From: Torulaspora globosa
Lineage: Eukaryota; Ascomycota; Saccharomycetes; Saccharomycetales; Saccharomycetaceae
Direction of reading: 5' to 3'
Assembly (NCBI RefSeq): GCF_014133895.1
Contig: NC_050727.1
Coordinates: 1,240,001-1,304,000, forward strand
DNA: 64,000 bases
The position numbers were made by a program, and so were the translations under genes. The notes under the pieces are model-generated. The model had not been told where the DNA came from. It was given only the letters and a program-made list of their open reading frames with translations, and made no database searches. Positions 25,565 to 35,664 of the stretch are shown in pieces (position 1 is the stretch's first letter; the number at the start of each line of letters is the position of its first letter).

Positions 25565-27607
25565 TTACCATTTGCGGCCACTTCTGGTGGAATGCTTCTT
25601 GGCTGTAGAAATATGCGATACCATCGAGATGTCGCTGTCGTCGTAGTCGAGGACGTTGGAGTAGCGGTTCGACCTCAGGTGCTGCGTGGTGGTGCTGGAT
25701 GGGATTTTGTACTTGGAAGTTGCGGTACGCGGGTCCTGGGATTTGCGTGAGGGCTCGGGCTTCGCGGTACCGGTGTCGCGGGCCTCGATGATCTCAAGCG
25801 TCTCCAGGTGGCGGGATATGTCGTCGATGGTAATGTCTTCGACAGTGCGGTTGAAAGTCTTGTTTAGTTCCTCGTCGTAGACGTAATCTTCGTCTTCCTT
25901 GTCGTCATCGCTGGGGATCTCCTGTTGGACAAACGGTACTGGTGGCACTGCCTCTGCGGCCTTGCTGTTCACGATGCGCCTTAAAATGAGCTCCTTCTCC
26001 GGAGTCGAGGGCTTTGCGGGTGGTTCTTCTTGCATCGTCTGCTGCGCTCGGGATCTGGTCAGCCTCTGGGTTACGGCGGATTCCGGTGCCTTGCCGTCGA
26101 GATGCACGCCGTTCGCGGTTGCTTCTACAAATAGGAACTCGAACTCGGGGATCATGGCTCTTCCCAGTTCAATGACCTCCTCGGCCCATATTCTAATCAC
26201 GTCTCGGCTCTTTTTCTTCTTATACGGTTTCCACGTTGGCTTGCAGCCGCGAACTATCTCCTTGACCACTTGTTCGGAGCCCCATTCTTTGATCCAGTTT
26301 TGGTTTTGGAGTCCAATCAGATGGGCAAAGACACCCGAAGCTATGGCTTTGTCAGAGTAGCCACCTTCCAGCAGCGACAGGACTTTGCCTTCTGTATGCA
26401 TTTGCGCCAGCTTTAAAGCGTCTTTCGTAAACATCGTGTAGAAATGCGTGGGCACATTGACACCGTGTCTTTGCATGCTCACTTGTTCGAACTCGGAGGC
26501 ATCAAATCCTGCACTGATTACTACAAGGCCTTTGAAGTTGCGACCCGATTTGCTCATCTCGAGCTTAGCGTTTTTGAAGAATTCGTCAGCTTTGGCAAAA
26601 AGCGTTCTGTATTTCGATTGATATAGCTTGTTAAAGTCCTCCTCTGTCTCCCAGGTAGAAAGGTGCACGTTCCATATGTTAATATCGTGGGCATTTAACA
26701 GACATGTCGAAGCATTCTTGATATTATCCTTTGTAGCGTATGCAGATTCTGTTGGGAAAGAATTGATGTCGTGCATCGAGAAGTATCCGACTTTGGGGAA
26801 CTCCGCAAACTTCTTACCGAACTCATCATACCCCGGGGAGTTTTCGTCTTCTTCATCAGGTCTGAATCCCGCTCGTTTCCAACAGATATCTTGCGTACCA
26901 TCTCCATGGTGCAAATCAAAGTCTAGCACTACTGCATGCGTCACACCGTAGACATCATGAGCATACTCGATCGAAACGTGAGCGTTGTTCAGCAGACAGA
27001 ATCCAGAGGGAGTGGCAACACCGCAATGGTGGCCTGGAGGCCGTATTACCACAAACGCTCTGTTGCTTACATGTTCTGGCGATGGTCCCTTGAATATCGA
27101 GTCTACACCTATCTCTAAAGCTCCGAGAGAGCCCTGAAGCGCTTCAATCGTCTTCGAACTCAGATAGATATCGCCGGCATTCCACGTATCTGGCACCTCA
27201 ATTTCTCCTTTAGCTAGTTTCTCGTCTGCATGTTTGCATAATCTCAGCAGCCTTGGAGGCCAATCGTGGCCATGAACCTTTAGCACATGAGGCGAAAGCA
27301 AAGAGCCCTTACGCTGGTGTGAAGATTTAAGTGTGAACAGTGCTGGGTACATCGTCACAGCCGCTGAGATCCCCATAGAGCCAGCCAGCAACCTCTCTGG
27401 TCTCTCCACAATCGTTTTGCGGTACGACTTACTGACCCAGTCCCTGGGAAAGGCATGCTCCAGAGAGTATGGCGAGAGCACAATAATAGCCTTGGCGGAC
27501 TCTGGAATTTGAGAAGCCGCCCTAGCTGCCGAAATCACATTTGGATTGTTTTGCACAAACACCTGGAATTGCTTGTAGAACTTGTGTAACGGATCCTGAT
27601 CCGACAT
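25565..27607 (-). CDS. HOS3: histone deacetylase Hos3
   Basis: 680 residues from the ATG at 27605-27607 (yeast Hos3 is 697). Hos3 is a class II-like, trichostatin-insensitive zinc deacetylase found at the bud neck and nuclear pores. The catalytic domain spans about 40-460. It includes RPPGHHCGVATPSGFC (tandem His), VVVLDFDLHHGDGTQ (zinc Asp and His), ISAGFDASEFE (zinc Asp) and LSLLEGGYSD. The C-terminal region is disordered, then a conserved acidic block (DEDYVYDEELNKTFNRTVEDITIDDISRHLETLE in pieces), ending STRSGRKW. The upstream frame beyond 27607 starts at TTG. HOS3 comes from the YPL track (YPL116W). Confidence 0.97.
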   Translation of the reverse strand: MSDQDPLHKFYKQFQVFVQNNPNVISAARAASQIPESAKAIIVLSPYSLEHAFPRDWVSKSYRKTIVERPERLLAGSMGISAAVTMYPALFTLKSSHQRKGSLLSPHVLKVHGHDWPPRLLRLCKHADEKLAKGEIEVPDTWNAGDIYLSSKTIEALQGSLGALEIGVDSIFKGPSPEHVSNRAFVVIRPPGHHCGVATPSGFCLLNNAHVSIEYAHDVYGVTHAVVLDFDLHHGDGTQDICWKRAGFRPDEEDENSPGYDEFGKKFAEFPKVGYFSMHDINSFPTESAYATKDNIKNASTCLLNAHDINIWNVHLSTWETEEDFNKLYQSKYRTLFAKADEFFKNAKLEMSKSGRNFKGLVVISAGFDASEFEQVSMQRHGVNVPTHFYTMFTKDALKLAQMHTEGKVLSLLEGGYSDKAIASGVFAHLIGLQNQNWIKEWGSEQVVKEIVRGCKPTWKPYKKKKSRDVIRIWAEEVIELGRAMIPEFEFLFVEATANGVHLDGKAPESAVTQRLTRSRAQQTMQEEPPAKPSTPEKELILRRIVNSKAAEAVPPVPFVQQEIPSDDDKEDEDYVYDEELNKTFNRTVEDITIDDISRHLETLEIIEARDTGTAKPEPSRKSQDPRTATSKYKIPSSTTTQHLRSNRYSNVLDYDDSDISMVSHISTAKKHSTRSGRKW

Positions 27608-29607
27608 CTTATGGGAACCACTTTGGATTGTCCGCTGGATCAGCCAAACAGCTACTATCCGATCTCCGAGCTCCACCAACTGTGGTTATATCAGCCTTTG
27701 AAGGTTCTGGTTAACCGAGTCTGCTTTATTTAAGATTTTATCTTATAAAGGAAATATGGTAAACAAAGAGGCAATGCCTACAAAGAAGAAGCTTCGCGTG
27801 TTGGGCTTTATGCTGCTCGATCGATGGCTTCTAGGCCTCCGTTCAGGGCTTTGAAGCCGTTCTGTGCAGAGTCTTGCATATGTCTGTCGTCTGTAAAGTT
27901 TGCAAGCCTGATCGAGTGGAAGAAGTCCAGTTCGGCGTGGACAAAACCTGCTTCTTTGGGTCGGAAACGGTAAGTAGAAGGACCTTTAGGATGCTCAGCT
28001 CAAGTGGGATCTTGAAACTGCAGATAATTAGCCTGAGATCTCCTGTAAAACTCTTGCTATATGACGAACATTTACTGCATCCAGATCCAAACCCTGGAAT
28101 GCCCGACTTCTCCAGGTTTATCCTTACGGCGAACCAGCAGATGCGAGGCTGCGCTCCAGATAATCGAATTTATTTCCCGTCTGTAAGCGGTAGGCGACGC
28201 TTTCAATGGCTCTGCAGCGGCAATCTAAGATCAGGCAGGAAAGCATGAACAAGCATCTGATCCATCTGATCAGAGTGTAGCAACCGTGGAACAAGTGAGC
28301 TGGAGGACTGGCACCGGTTTGCTTACCGGAAAATATAATGATTTTGTTTTCGGGTGTCAGCAGTAAGATTTCCGTCGCTTTGAAAAAACCAGCAGTCATG
28401 TCAGAGATAAAACTCGAATACTGAGCCTATGTGAAGCCATTATAGGGCCATGTCACCGTGATCTGCAAGATTTCTTGCGTTCCAGTACAGACTGTGCGAT
28501 GGCGAACAATTTCATGACTAGCTGTCATAATAAAACGCAATGTCATGTTGGTAGTACGTCCCCATAGAAAGATGAAGTTTTGATGGCAGCTTGTTCTCTG
28601 AAGGAGCCATAGGGTGTCCATCATGGCAGTAAAGCCATACGGAGCTCTTTGCAAGGAGAGATCTGTGTAATTTCATGAGCTTTGCTAAATTCACAAAGAA
28701 AATCCAACTGCTAACGCTCACTCGACACCAGTTTATTGAGTTCTGCCAGATCTGGACGCTCGCTTTGCATCACTGGAAAGCTGAACAAAATGTTGTTAGT
28801 TGAACCGCCATGGTGGCTTTGGTAGATTGAAAAGCTTCTCTCCCTTTAACACTTCCACCAGATCCCGCTTCTTTGAGTAACCTTGTAAGGATACGGCATG
28901 GTCAACTGGTTAATAACGGCTGTTGAGTATTCTTCAGTCTGTTGCTAAACGGATGTACCCATATGCTTGAGACTCACTATCTTCCAGAGCGATCTAACGT
29001 CTTAGTAGCACACATAGCATCATCTCCAAATTGCATGCTATTTCGACCATTCTTCTCAATTGCTGATAAAGGCATCAAGACGCCGACAGAATATCACTTC
29101 GGCACAACATTAAAGACATTTCAAATTACACTTCAAGATATCCTGGAATGACACACCATGAAACTCTCGAACATGAGGAATGTAGAGAGTTTTCCATACA
29201 TCCAGTGTATAGGTTCGTCTCCAGCCCAGTGACTTGGTCGCAAGCTCAAAATCTAAGCAGAGAATTACAAGTAGACGGCGTAAACGCCGGTTATCGTACT
29301 CGGCAATTTCTCAACTTGTGCCCACTTCAAGGTGAGAAGTCAGTGTAAACCAAAGCAATAATTAAAGCCTAAAATGATGAATTCAGATAAGGAAAAATTC
29401 TCTATACTATTGATCACCTTAAAGCGGTTAAGCCGGTTGGCTTTTGTAGTATTTATCGTTTTTCGAACTTGGCCAGTTTATGTTGTACTGTGCCAGTTTT
29501 CGATTTACTGTCGCTGTAAAGAAAAATGACGTATAAGGTACTCGGTTTAGCCAACAGACAAGACTGTAAGCTTGAAAACCATAGATAGAAGGTGATAGTT
29601 AGCAAAG
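27608..29607. other. 2.0-kb gene-poor gap between HOS3 and MCA1
   Basis: By far the longest stretch here without a supported gene. The best frame is about 123 codons (ATG at 27880 to 28248). It has scattered Arg, Cys and Pro, no domain and no repeat. Overlapping minus-strand frames around 28430-28720 also look degenerate. No tRNA, snRNA, LTR or centromere signature was recognised. It could hold an origin, a lost gene or an RNA gene that cannot be seen by eye. Confidence 0.4.
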
Positions 29608-30807
29608 ATGTTCCCTGGTAGAGCTCACAACACGTATAGCAACGTTAGGAATGATGGTGGGTATTCGAGGCCTCAATGCCCACCGCCTGGCAATGAACAA
29701 ATGGATTACTCGAGGCCTGCAGCACCTCCTCCATCGTCGTATGGTGAATATCAGCGTCCCATGGCACCTCCTCCGCGAGGTAATCGGGATGGATATCACG
29801 ATGGACCACAGCAGTATGCCCAGCCGTCAGTAAACATGGCACAACCACCACAGCAGATGCAGTCTGTTCAGGGTATCGAAAATGCATTTCAATATTCTCA
29901 ATGTACGGGGAAGCGTAAAGCCCTACTCGTCGGTATTAATTATATTGGGACCAGAAATCAGTTGAGGGGCTGTATTAACGACGCTCACAATATGTTCAAC
30001 TTCTTAACCAGCCGTTATGGGTACAATCCGAACGACATCGTAATGTTGACTGACGACCAACAGGACACAGTACGTTTGCCTCTGAAATCTAATATTATCA
30101 GAGCTATGCAATGGCTTGTCAAGGATGCGAGGCCCAACGATTCGTTATTTTTCCATTACTCTGGCCATGGTGGACAAACTAAGGATTTAGACGGTGATGA
30201 GGACGACGGAATGGACGACGTCATCTATCCATTGGACTTCGAGTCGCAGGGATACCTTGTGGATGATGTCATGCACGATATCATGGTTAAACCATTGCCT
30301 CCAGGTGCAAGATTGACAGCTCTGTTTGACTCTTGTCATTCAGGAACGGTGCTGGACCTGCCATACACGTATTCTACCAAAGGTGTGGTTAAAGAGCCGA
30401 ACGTTTGGAAAGACGTGGGTCAGGATGGTTTGCAAGCGGCCATGGCATACGCTGTCGGGAACCGATCTGCCCTGGTAAGTTCTCTTGGATCTATTGCGAG
30501 CTCGGTTAAGAACAAGGTCGGAGGGAATGTTGATCGTGAGCGTGTTAAACAGATCAAATTCTCTCCCGCTGATGTGATCATGTTTTCTGGTTCAAAAGAC
30601 AGTCAAACTTCTGCTGATGCGACAGAAAATGGTCAAGCCACGGGCGCTATGTCGTATGCATTTGTTAAAGTACTAACTTTGCAGCCGCAGCAATCGTACC
30701 TATCGCTATTGCAAAACATGAGACAAGAGTTGATGTCTAAATACACACAGAAACCCCAATTGTCATCTTCTCATCCGATCGATGTCAACTTGCAATTCAT
30801 CTTATGA
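29608..30807 (+). CDS. MCA1: metacaspase
   Basis: 399 residues (yeast Mca1/Yca1 is 432). A Ca2+-dependent cysteine peptidase that cleaves after Arg or Lys. It acts in protein quality control and stress-linked death. The prodomain is a Pro/Gln/Tyr-rich stretch of about 85 residues, shorter than in S. cerevisiae. The catalytic core starts at KRKALLVGINYIGT. The catalytic dyad is His187 in HYSGHGG and Cys243 in DSCHSGT. The Asp-rich loop KDLDGDEDDGMDDVIYPLD and S1-pocket residues are present. It ends at VNLQFIL, typical for the family. Confidence 0.97.
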   Translation: MFPGRAHNTYSNVRNDGGYSRPQCPPPGNEQMDYSRPAAPPPSSYGEYQRPMAPPPRGNRDGYHDGPQQYAQPSVNMAQPPQQMQSVQGIENAFQYSQCTGKRKALLVGINYIGTRNQLRGCINDAHNMFNFLTSRYGYNPNDIVMLTDDQQDTVRLPLKSNIIRAMQWLVKDARPNDSLFFHYSGHGGQTKDLDGDEDDGMDDVIYPLDFESQGYLVDDVMHDIMVKPLPPGARLTALFDSCHSGTVLDLPYTYSTKGVVKEPNVWKDVGQDGLQAAMAYAVGNRSALVSSLGSIASSVKNKVGGNVDRERVKQIKFSPADVIMFSGSKDSQTSADATENGQATGAMSYAFVKVLTLQPQQSYLSLLQNMRQELMSKYTQKPQLSSSHPIDVNLQFIL

Positions 30808-30923
30808 CGTCAAGAAATACCGTCTCAGTCGCTAGTGTCATGTTTCTTTAAGTTACATATGAAAGTTACTATTTACCAATGACTAGAATGCGTTCATGAT
30901 TCAGAAAATCTTTGACGAGAAGA

Positions 30924-32321
30924 TTATGCCTCGGTCTTTTTTTCACTGTCTTGAGTTCTTTTGGCTTCCAATTCCTTCTTGATTTGCTCCTCTTTTTTGC
31001 TGAAATCAAGTTCAAGCTCCTTTAACTCTTTCTCAACCAAAGCGATGTTCTTCTCAGTTTGTTCATCTTGCTTCGACAAAAAGTCTTCGTGCTTGCTCTT
31101 CAGTTGTTCCACGGTAGCGGGGACTTCCTCTTTGGAAATTGGGACAGTGACGTCCAATTCTGCGAGAGTAGCAATCAAAGTTGGCTGCAAACTGAACTTG
31201 CCGTCAGCAGCTTCGGTAATGGAAGCATTGTCGCCATTCGTCTGTTGCTTCTTCTTGTGTTTTTTGGACTTGGAAGGAGCAGTATTGGTGAAAACATCAT
31301 CCTTCTTCTTGGAGACCAAGACCAAATCGTCGTTTTCGGCTCTTCTTACAGCTTGAGGAGCGCTAGCCTTCTTTTCTTCACCAAAAATGTCTTTCTTTGG
31401 TTTCTCATACGTTGGATCTAGAGCCAACAAGGCATTTTCGATAGCTTCGATCTCGTAGGTGAAAGCTGGCATTTTGGCGTGCAACAACTTTTCTTGCACC
31501 TTCCCGATAGCAATGTCCTTCTCCTCCAACAGCTTGGACAGCTTCTGGTCCTCCTCACGTTTCAAACGTTCCATCTCCAACTTTTGCTTGAAAGATTTGA
31601 ATTCATTATCGAAGTCGGATCTGATCTTTCTGATCTGAGCATAAATCTCATCACGCTTCTTGTACAATGCAGCACGCTTGTTGAAAAGCACCTGTCTCTT
31701 GTCATAGACACCTTGCGCTTTGGATTGCAAGCTGTTCAATTTTTCTTGCGTTTCTTCGAACTTAGCAGATACTTCCTTAGGGTTCAAGTGATTCAGCTCT
31801 TCCTTCAATTCAGCAATCTTGGCTCTGTCGTCATCCATAGACTTCTTCACCGGCTCAATGGCAACGAGATCCTTGTTCAGCTTGTTCAGAGCCTGCATCT
31901 CTTTGACTAACAACTTTTCTTGCACCAAAGACAACTCACCAGAGGCAATTTGATCCTCGATCTCAGATATTCTTTGCTTGACCTCGCCTGGAGTTGAGTA
32001 TTTAGCCTTCTTGCCAAGCTTTTCGTTGATTTCACTCGTTTTTCTCTTGATGTGACCATCCAATTGCTTGATCTGCTCATGAATCGCGTTTCTGCGACTC
32101 TTCAAGTCTGCCTGCGTCTTGATGATCTTCTTAGTCTCCTCTTGCAACTTCTTCCTCTCCGATTGAGTTGAATCAGCGGTCTGATTCTCATCGATCTGCT
32201 TTCTCAACAAGGCGATCTCGCCATCAATTTTTTTCAATTGACCGTTTAGACCTTCCAATTTCTTATCTCTGGCTCCAACATCAGGTTTCTTGTACTTGTA
32301 TTGTTGTTGTTGGCTCGACAT
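30924..32321 (-). CDS. BFR1: Bfr1, ribosome/mRNP-associated coiled-coil protein
   Basis: 465 residues from the ATG at 32319-32321 (yeast Bfr1 is 470). Bfr1 associates with polysomes and Scp160 at the ER, helps ER-directed mRNAs and P-body control, and suppresses brefeldin A sensitivity in high copy. It begins MSSQQQQYKYKKPDVGARDKKL. A long charged coiled coil rich in Lys, Glu and Leu follows to about 280. The block AFTYEIEAIENALLALDPTYEKPKK is conserved, as is the C-terminal SLQPTLIATLAELDVTVPIS. The 10-codon extension above the ATG starts at TTG. It is convergent with MCA1. Confidence 0.95.
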   Translation of the reverse strand: MSSQQQQYKYKKPDVGARDKKLEGLNGQLKKIDGEIALLRKQIDENQTADSTQSERKKLQEETKKIIKTQADLKSRRNAIHEQIKQLDGHIKRKTSEINEKLGKKAKYSTPGEVKQRISEIEDQIASGELSLVQEKLLVKEMQALNKLNKDLVAIEPVKKSMDDDRAKIAELKEELNHLNPKEVSAKFEETQEKLNSLQSKAQGVYDKRQVLFNKRAALYKKRDEIYAQIRKIRSDFDNEFKSFKQKLEMERLKREEDQKLSKLLEEKDIAIGKVQEKLLHAKMPAFTYEIEAIENALLALDPTYEKPKKDIFGEEKKASAPQAVRRAENDDLVLVSKKKDDVFTNTAPSKSKKHKKKQQTNGDNASITEAADGKFSLQPTLIATLAELDVTVPISKEEVPATVEQLKSKHEDFLSKQDEQTEKNIALVEKELKELELDFSKKEEQIKKELEAKRTQDSEKKTEA

Positions 32322-32552
32322 CTTTACTTCAATGCTCTCAGACACCTCCAATCCCAGCTATAGCCCACAATTGACTCCTGTTCAGCTATCAAGTTACTCA
32401 TATAAGTGGTTCCTCGAGCTATGGCGTGTCTTTTTTTTTCAACTGTTCGTATAAAGCGACTGAAATTTTCACTACTGAAAAATTCAAAGTTATCTCGATG
32501 AGATGCTTAAATGACAGTTAATGAAGAAGCCGTAACGGGATAATTGGCCGGT

Positions 32553-33386
32553 ATGAGCTCAGCATATGCAGAAATTGTGAAAGGACTGAGCGACAATGAC
32601 GTTTTGGAGCTTTTTCCCGAAGTGATTCCGTTGAAAAAGAGGCCTAATACGCATTCGAGCGATTCTTCAGCAGAAGACGCTAAGGATAAGGTGTTCTTTG
32701 GTCATGACGATGAGCAGATTAGATTGATGAACGAGAACTGCATTGTTTTAGATTGGAACGATGAAGCGATTGGTGCCGGAACGAAGAAATTGTGTCATTT
32801 GATGAGTAACATTGAAAAGGGTTTGCTTCACCGTGCTTTCTCTGTGTTTCTGTTTAACGAACGCGGAGAGCTGTTACTGCAGCAGCGTGCATCGGAGAAG
32901 ATCACGTTCCCCGACTTATGGACCAACACCTGCTGCTCGCACCCGCTATGTGTGGACGATGAGCTGGGCGTGGATGGAAGTCTTGCGGAGAAAGTTCAAG
33001 GCGCTATCAATGCGGCTGTGAGGAAACTGGAGCATGAGCTGGGGATCCCACAGTCAGAGACGCGGACCAGGGGTCGCTTCCACTTCCTGAACAGAATCCA
33101 TTACATGGCGCCAAGTAACGAACCTTGGGGCGAACACGAAATAGACTACATCCTGTTCTACAGGCTCTGCAAGGGCCAGGAGCTAAGTGTCGCCCCAAAC
33201 GTGAATGAGGTGAGGGACTCCAAATGGGTCAGCGCGGAGCAGCTGAAGCAGATGTTTAGCGACCCAAACCTAAAATTCACTCCATGGTTCAAGCTCATCT
33301 GTGAGAGCTACCTATTTCAATGGTGGGAGCAGCTCAGCGATTTATCCAAAGTAGAGAACGATCCCCGTATTCACAGAATGCTATAA
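32553..33386 (+). CDS. IDI1: isopentenyl-diphosphate isomerase
   Basis: 277 residues (yeast Idi1 is 288). It interconverts IPP and DMAPP for sterol, dolichol and ubiquinone synthesis. The Nudix-type fold is visible: [23 protein letters not shown], then [12 protein letters not shown] with the catalytic cysteine (127/128) and [11 protein letters not shown] with the catalytic glutamate. It ends [21 protein letters not shown]. The start is the ATG at 32553 ([23 protein letters not shown]); codons before it open only at TTG. It comes from the YPL track (YPL117C). Confidence 0.97.
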   Translation: MSSAYAEIVKGLSDNDVLELFPEVIPLKKRPNTHSSDSSAEDAKDKVFFGHDDEQIRLMNENCIVLDWNDEAIGAGTKKLCHLMSNIEKGLLHRAFSVFLFNERGELLLQQRASEKITFPDLWTNTCCSHPLCVDDELGVDGSLAEKVQGAINAAVRKLEHELGIPQSETRTRGRFHFLNRIHYMAPSNEPWGEHEIDYILFYRLCKGQELSVAPNVNEVRDSKWVSAEQLKQMFSDPNLKFTPWFKLICESYLFQWWEQLSDLSKVENDPRIHRML

Positions 33387-33487
33387 ATGATGCTTTGAAA
33401 TTTTGAACTTTTTACGTTTAGTCTCCATATATACAGATTCGCGTCTCTGAGCGCTACAAAGTAGAACAGCTACTGCCAATCATAGAT

Positions 33488-34720
33488 CTACGGGCTTTTC
33501 AACAGAGTATTTAGAAGAAGAGCTGTAGCCACACTCACGTTCAATGAATCTACCGGTGTCTCAACACCAGGCACGTCTGCCCTCCCAAATGGAATTTCCA
33601 CGAAGAAATCGCTCCTCATCTTGATATTCGTTCGTACACCACTTCCCTCGTTGCCGATAACTAGCATGACGGGCAGCTCCTTGCACATCCCACGCAAATC
33701 GCCCATTTCCAGTGTTTTGCCCCTCGTATACTTATTGCTCCTGGAATCGGACTTGGCGAGACAACTGGTGACAAAAGCCCAGCCGCCTTCCTCCTGAGAC
33801 TTGTTAAAAAACGTTAGTGGCTTGTCAGCGTAAAATATCGGTATCAATTCAACCGCGCCACTGCTGGTCTTCGATACCACTGGTGACAAAGGCGCACAAT
33901 TTCTTCTCGACATGACGATAAAATCAGCGCCCAGGAAATATGCGCTTCTGATCACGGCGCCAATGTTATGCGGATCGACCACTTCGTCCAGATAAAGGCC
34001 AAGTGGGAATTTCTTGTCTTCATTGACCAGATACCGCAGCTCTCGCGAAACGTAGTCATTTTCTAACTGCATCTCGGTGTACTGGAACGTCCCAGTCTCT
34101 GGGTTGCACAGCTGCAGGTGAGAGACCTCGTCCGGTTGCAGCGGTTTTGTCTCCAGCACGACGTTATTGTGAACGGCATAATTCGTGAGCAAATTGAGCC
34201 GATGCTTATCGCTTTCCTCGATCTTGACGTCCTTCGCCTCCGCCAGTTTAGCGATGCTCGTCGGTAGCGCCCCATGGTACAGCACTCTAGTATAATATTC
34301 TCTTTTGTCGGCCTGCAAAGCGGCCAGCACACCGTTAGTCCCATACACATATTCCATCAAAGGATTCACTTTGAGGCCCTGTATTGCGCTCCTTTTCTCA
34401 AATTTCCCCTCATGATCTTGCCTTTGGGCTTGACTCCGTTTTTCAATCATCGCTAGTCTATCAGTGTGAGCCTTTTTCTTTCCAAATGGATCTTTCACGC
34501 CCTCATTTTTGGCTCTCGCGTGGATATGGGCATACTTCCTCTTGAACCACGATTCCTTATCCTGTCCAGCCTTTTCCCATGCCTTCTTCCTGCGGATCTG
34601 CGGTATGTTCTTCTCTAACTTAGTATAACGCCCAGTAGCAGTCGGTCCACCTCTGACAGCGTGACGAATTGCAAAGCCACGTTTCAAAACCAGCAAATTC
34701 ACCGGAGAACCAATCAACAT
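33488..34720 (-). CDS. MRM1: mitochondrial 21S rRNA 2'-O-ribose methyltransferase
   Basis: 410 residues (yeast Mrm1/Pet56 is 412). A SpoU-class knotted methyltransferase that modifies a guanosine in the peptidyl transferase centre of mitochondrial 21S rRNA. A basic presequence opens the protein. SpoU motif 1 is DEVVDPHNIGAVIRSAYFLGAD, motif 2 is MLVIGNEGSGVR and motif 3 is VDSLNVSVATALLL. The N-terminal substrate-binding domain has YVYGTNGVLAAL. The start is the ATG at 34718-34720. It is divergent from HIS3 across 226 bp, the classic PET56-HIS3 arrangement. Confidence 0.96.
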   Translation of the reverse strand: MLIGSPVNLLVLKRGFAIRHAVRGGPTATGRYTKLEKNIPQIRRKKAWEKAGQDKESWFKRKYAHIHARAKNEGVKDPFGKKKAHTDRLAMIEKRSQAQRQDHEGKFEKRSAIQGLKVNPLMEYVYGTNGVLAALQADKREYYTRVLYHGALPTSIAKLAEAKDVKIEESDKHRLNLLTNYAVHNNVVLETKPLQPDEVSHLQLCNPETGTFQYTEMQLENDYVSRELRYLVNEDKKFPLGLYLDEVVDPHNIGAVIRSAYFLGADFIVMSRRNCAPLSPVVSKTSSGAVELIPIFYADKPLTFFNKSQEEGGWAFVTSCLAKSDSRSNKYTRGKTLEMGDLRGMCKELPVMLVIGNEGSGVRTNIKMRSDFFVEIPFGRADVPGVETPVDSLNVSVATALLLNTLLKSP

Positions 34721-34837
34721 CTTACAAGAACTTCTATAAGCTTAGCAATTGGTTAAAAACTCTTGTATCCATCGAATATATTAATATCGACACTTTTTGC
34801 CAAGACCTGGCACCGCTATATAGCGTCGTGAAAAAAA

Positions 34838-34845
34838 GACGTCAT
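34838..34845. promoter_or_regulatory. Gcn4-like/CRE half site in the MRM1/HIS3 promoter
   Basis: GACGTCAT lies 102 bp before the HIS3 ATG, preceded by an A7 run. Gcn4 binds ATGACGTCAT as well as TGACTCA, and no TGACTCA occurs in this 226-bp promoter. A 12-bp palindrome CGCTATATAGCG with a TATA core is at 34814-34825. Confidence 0.5.
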
Positions 34846-34946
34846 ATTGAAAGAAGCTTCACTTTGAGCTCGCCAAGAGGCTACTTGAATCAGCTCTATT
34901 CGAATCTAGATAGGCTTACGGGCTTTTGGCAATTTTTAGCTTTATA

Positions 34947-35618
34947 ATGAGCAGACGTGAAGCATTTGTGAGTCGTATAACGAACGAAACTAAGATCCAG
35001 ATTGCGCTATCGCTAAATGGTGGCCCTGTTGAGATAAAGGAGTCGATTCTGGCTGAGAAGCAGCAGGAGAAGGATAGTAACGTTGCCACACAGGCGACAG
35101 GTTCTCAGGTGATAGATGTCCAGACCGGCGTGGGATTCCTAGACCATATGATTCACGCCTTGGCAAAACACGCGGGTTGGTCACTAGTCGTGGAATGCAT
35201 CGGAGATCTGCACATTGACGATCACCACACGACGGAGGACTGCGGAATTGCGCTGGGACAGGCATTTAAGCAGGCGTTGGGGGAAGTTCGCGGTGTAAAG
35301 AGATTCGGGACAGGGTTTGCGCCTTTGGATGAAGCTCTATCCAGAGCAGTTGTTGATCTATCCAACAGACCGCATGCGGTTATCGATCTTGGCTTGAAAA
35401 GAGAGAAGATTGGAGATTTGTCGACCGAAATGATTCCGCACTTTTTGGAGAGTTTTGCCGAGGCCGCCAGACTCACAGTGCATGTCGACTGTCTGAGGGG
35501 CTTCAACGACCACCACAGGAGCGAGAGTGCGTTCAAAGCGCTGGCCGTGGCTCTAAGGGAGGCTCTGGCACCCAACGGCACCAACGACGTGCCCTCGACC
35601 AAGGGTGTGTTGATGTGA
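34947..35618 (+). CDS. HIS3: imidazoleglycerol-phosphate dehydratase
   Basis: 223 residues (yeast His3 is 219/220). Sixth step of histidine synthesis, a manganese enzyme. Metal-site motifs are [23 protein letters not shown] and [14 protein letters not shown]. The [18 protein letters not shown]-terminus and [15 protein letters not shown]-terminus match the yeast enzyme. The start is the ATG at 34947; the frame above it opens at TTG. It is convergent with MRP51, 46 bp apart. Confidence 0.98.
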   Translation: MSRREAFVSRITNETKIQIALSLNGGPVEIKESILAEKQQEKDSNVATQATGSQVIDVQTGVGFLDHMIHALAKHAGWSLVVECIGDLHIDDHHTTEDCGIALGQAFKQALGEVRGVKRFGTGFAPLDEALSRAVVDLSNRPHAVIDLGLKREKIGDLSTEMIPHFLESFAEAARLTVHVDCLRGFNDHHRSESAFKALAVALREALAPNGTNDVPSTKGVLM

Positions 35619-35664
35619 AGATAGATAGTATGTATATTCGTATGTACAAGCTGAATATGACCTG

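Noticed and set aside
27880..28248. 123-codon frame in the HOS3-MCA1 gap as a gene
   Set aside because: Starts with ATG but has irregular composition, no domain, no recognisable homologue and no promoter signal. Kept only as part of the gap description.
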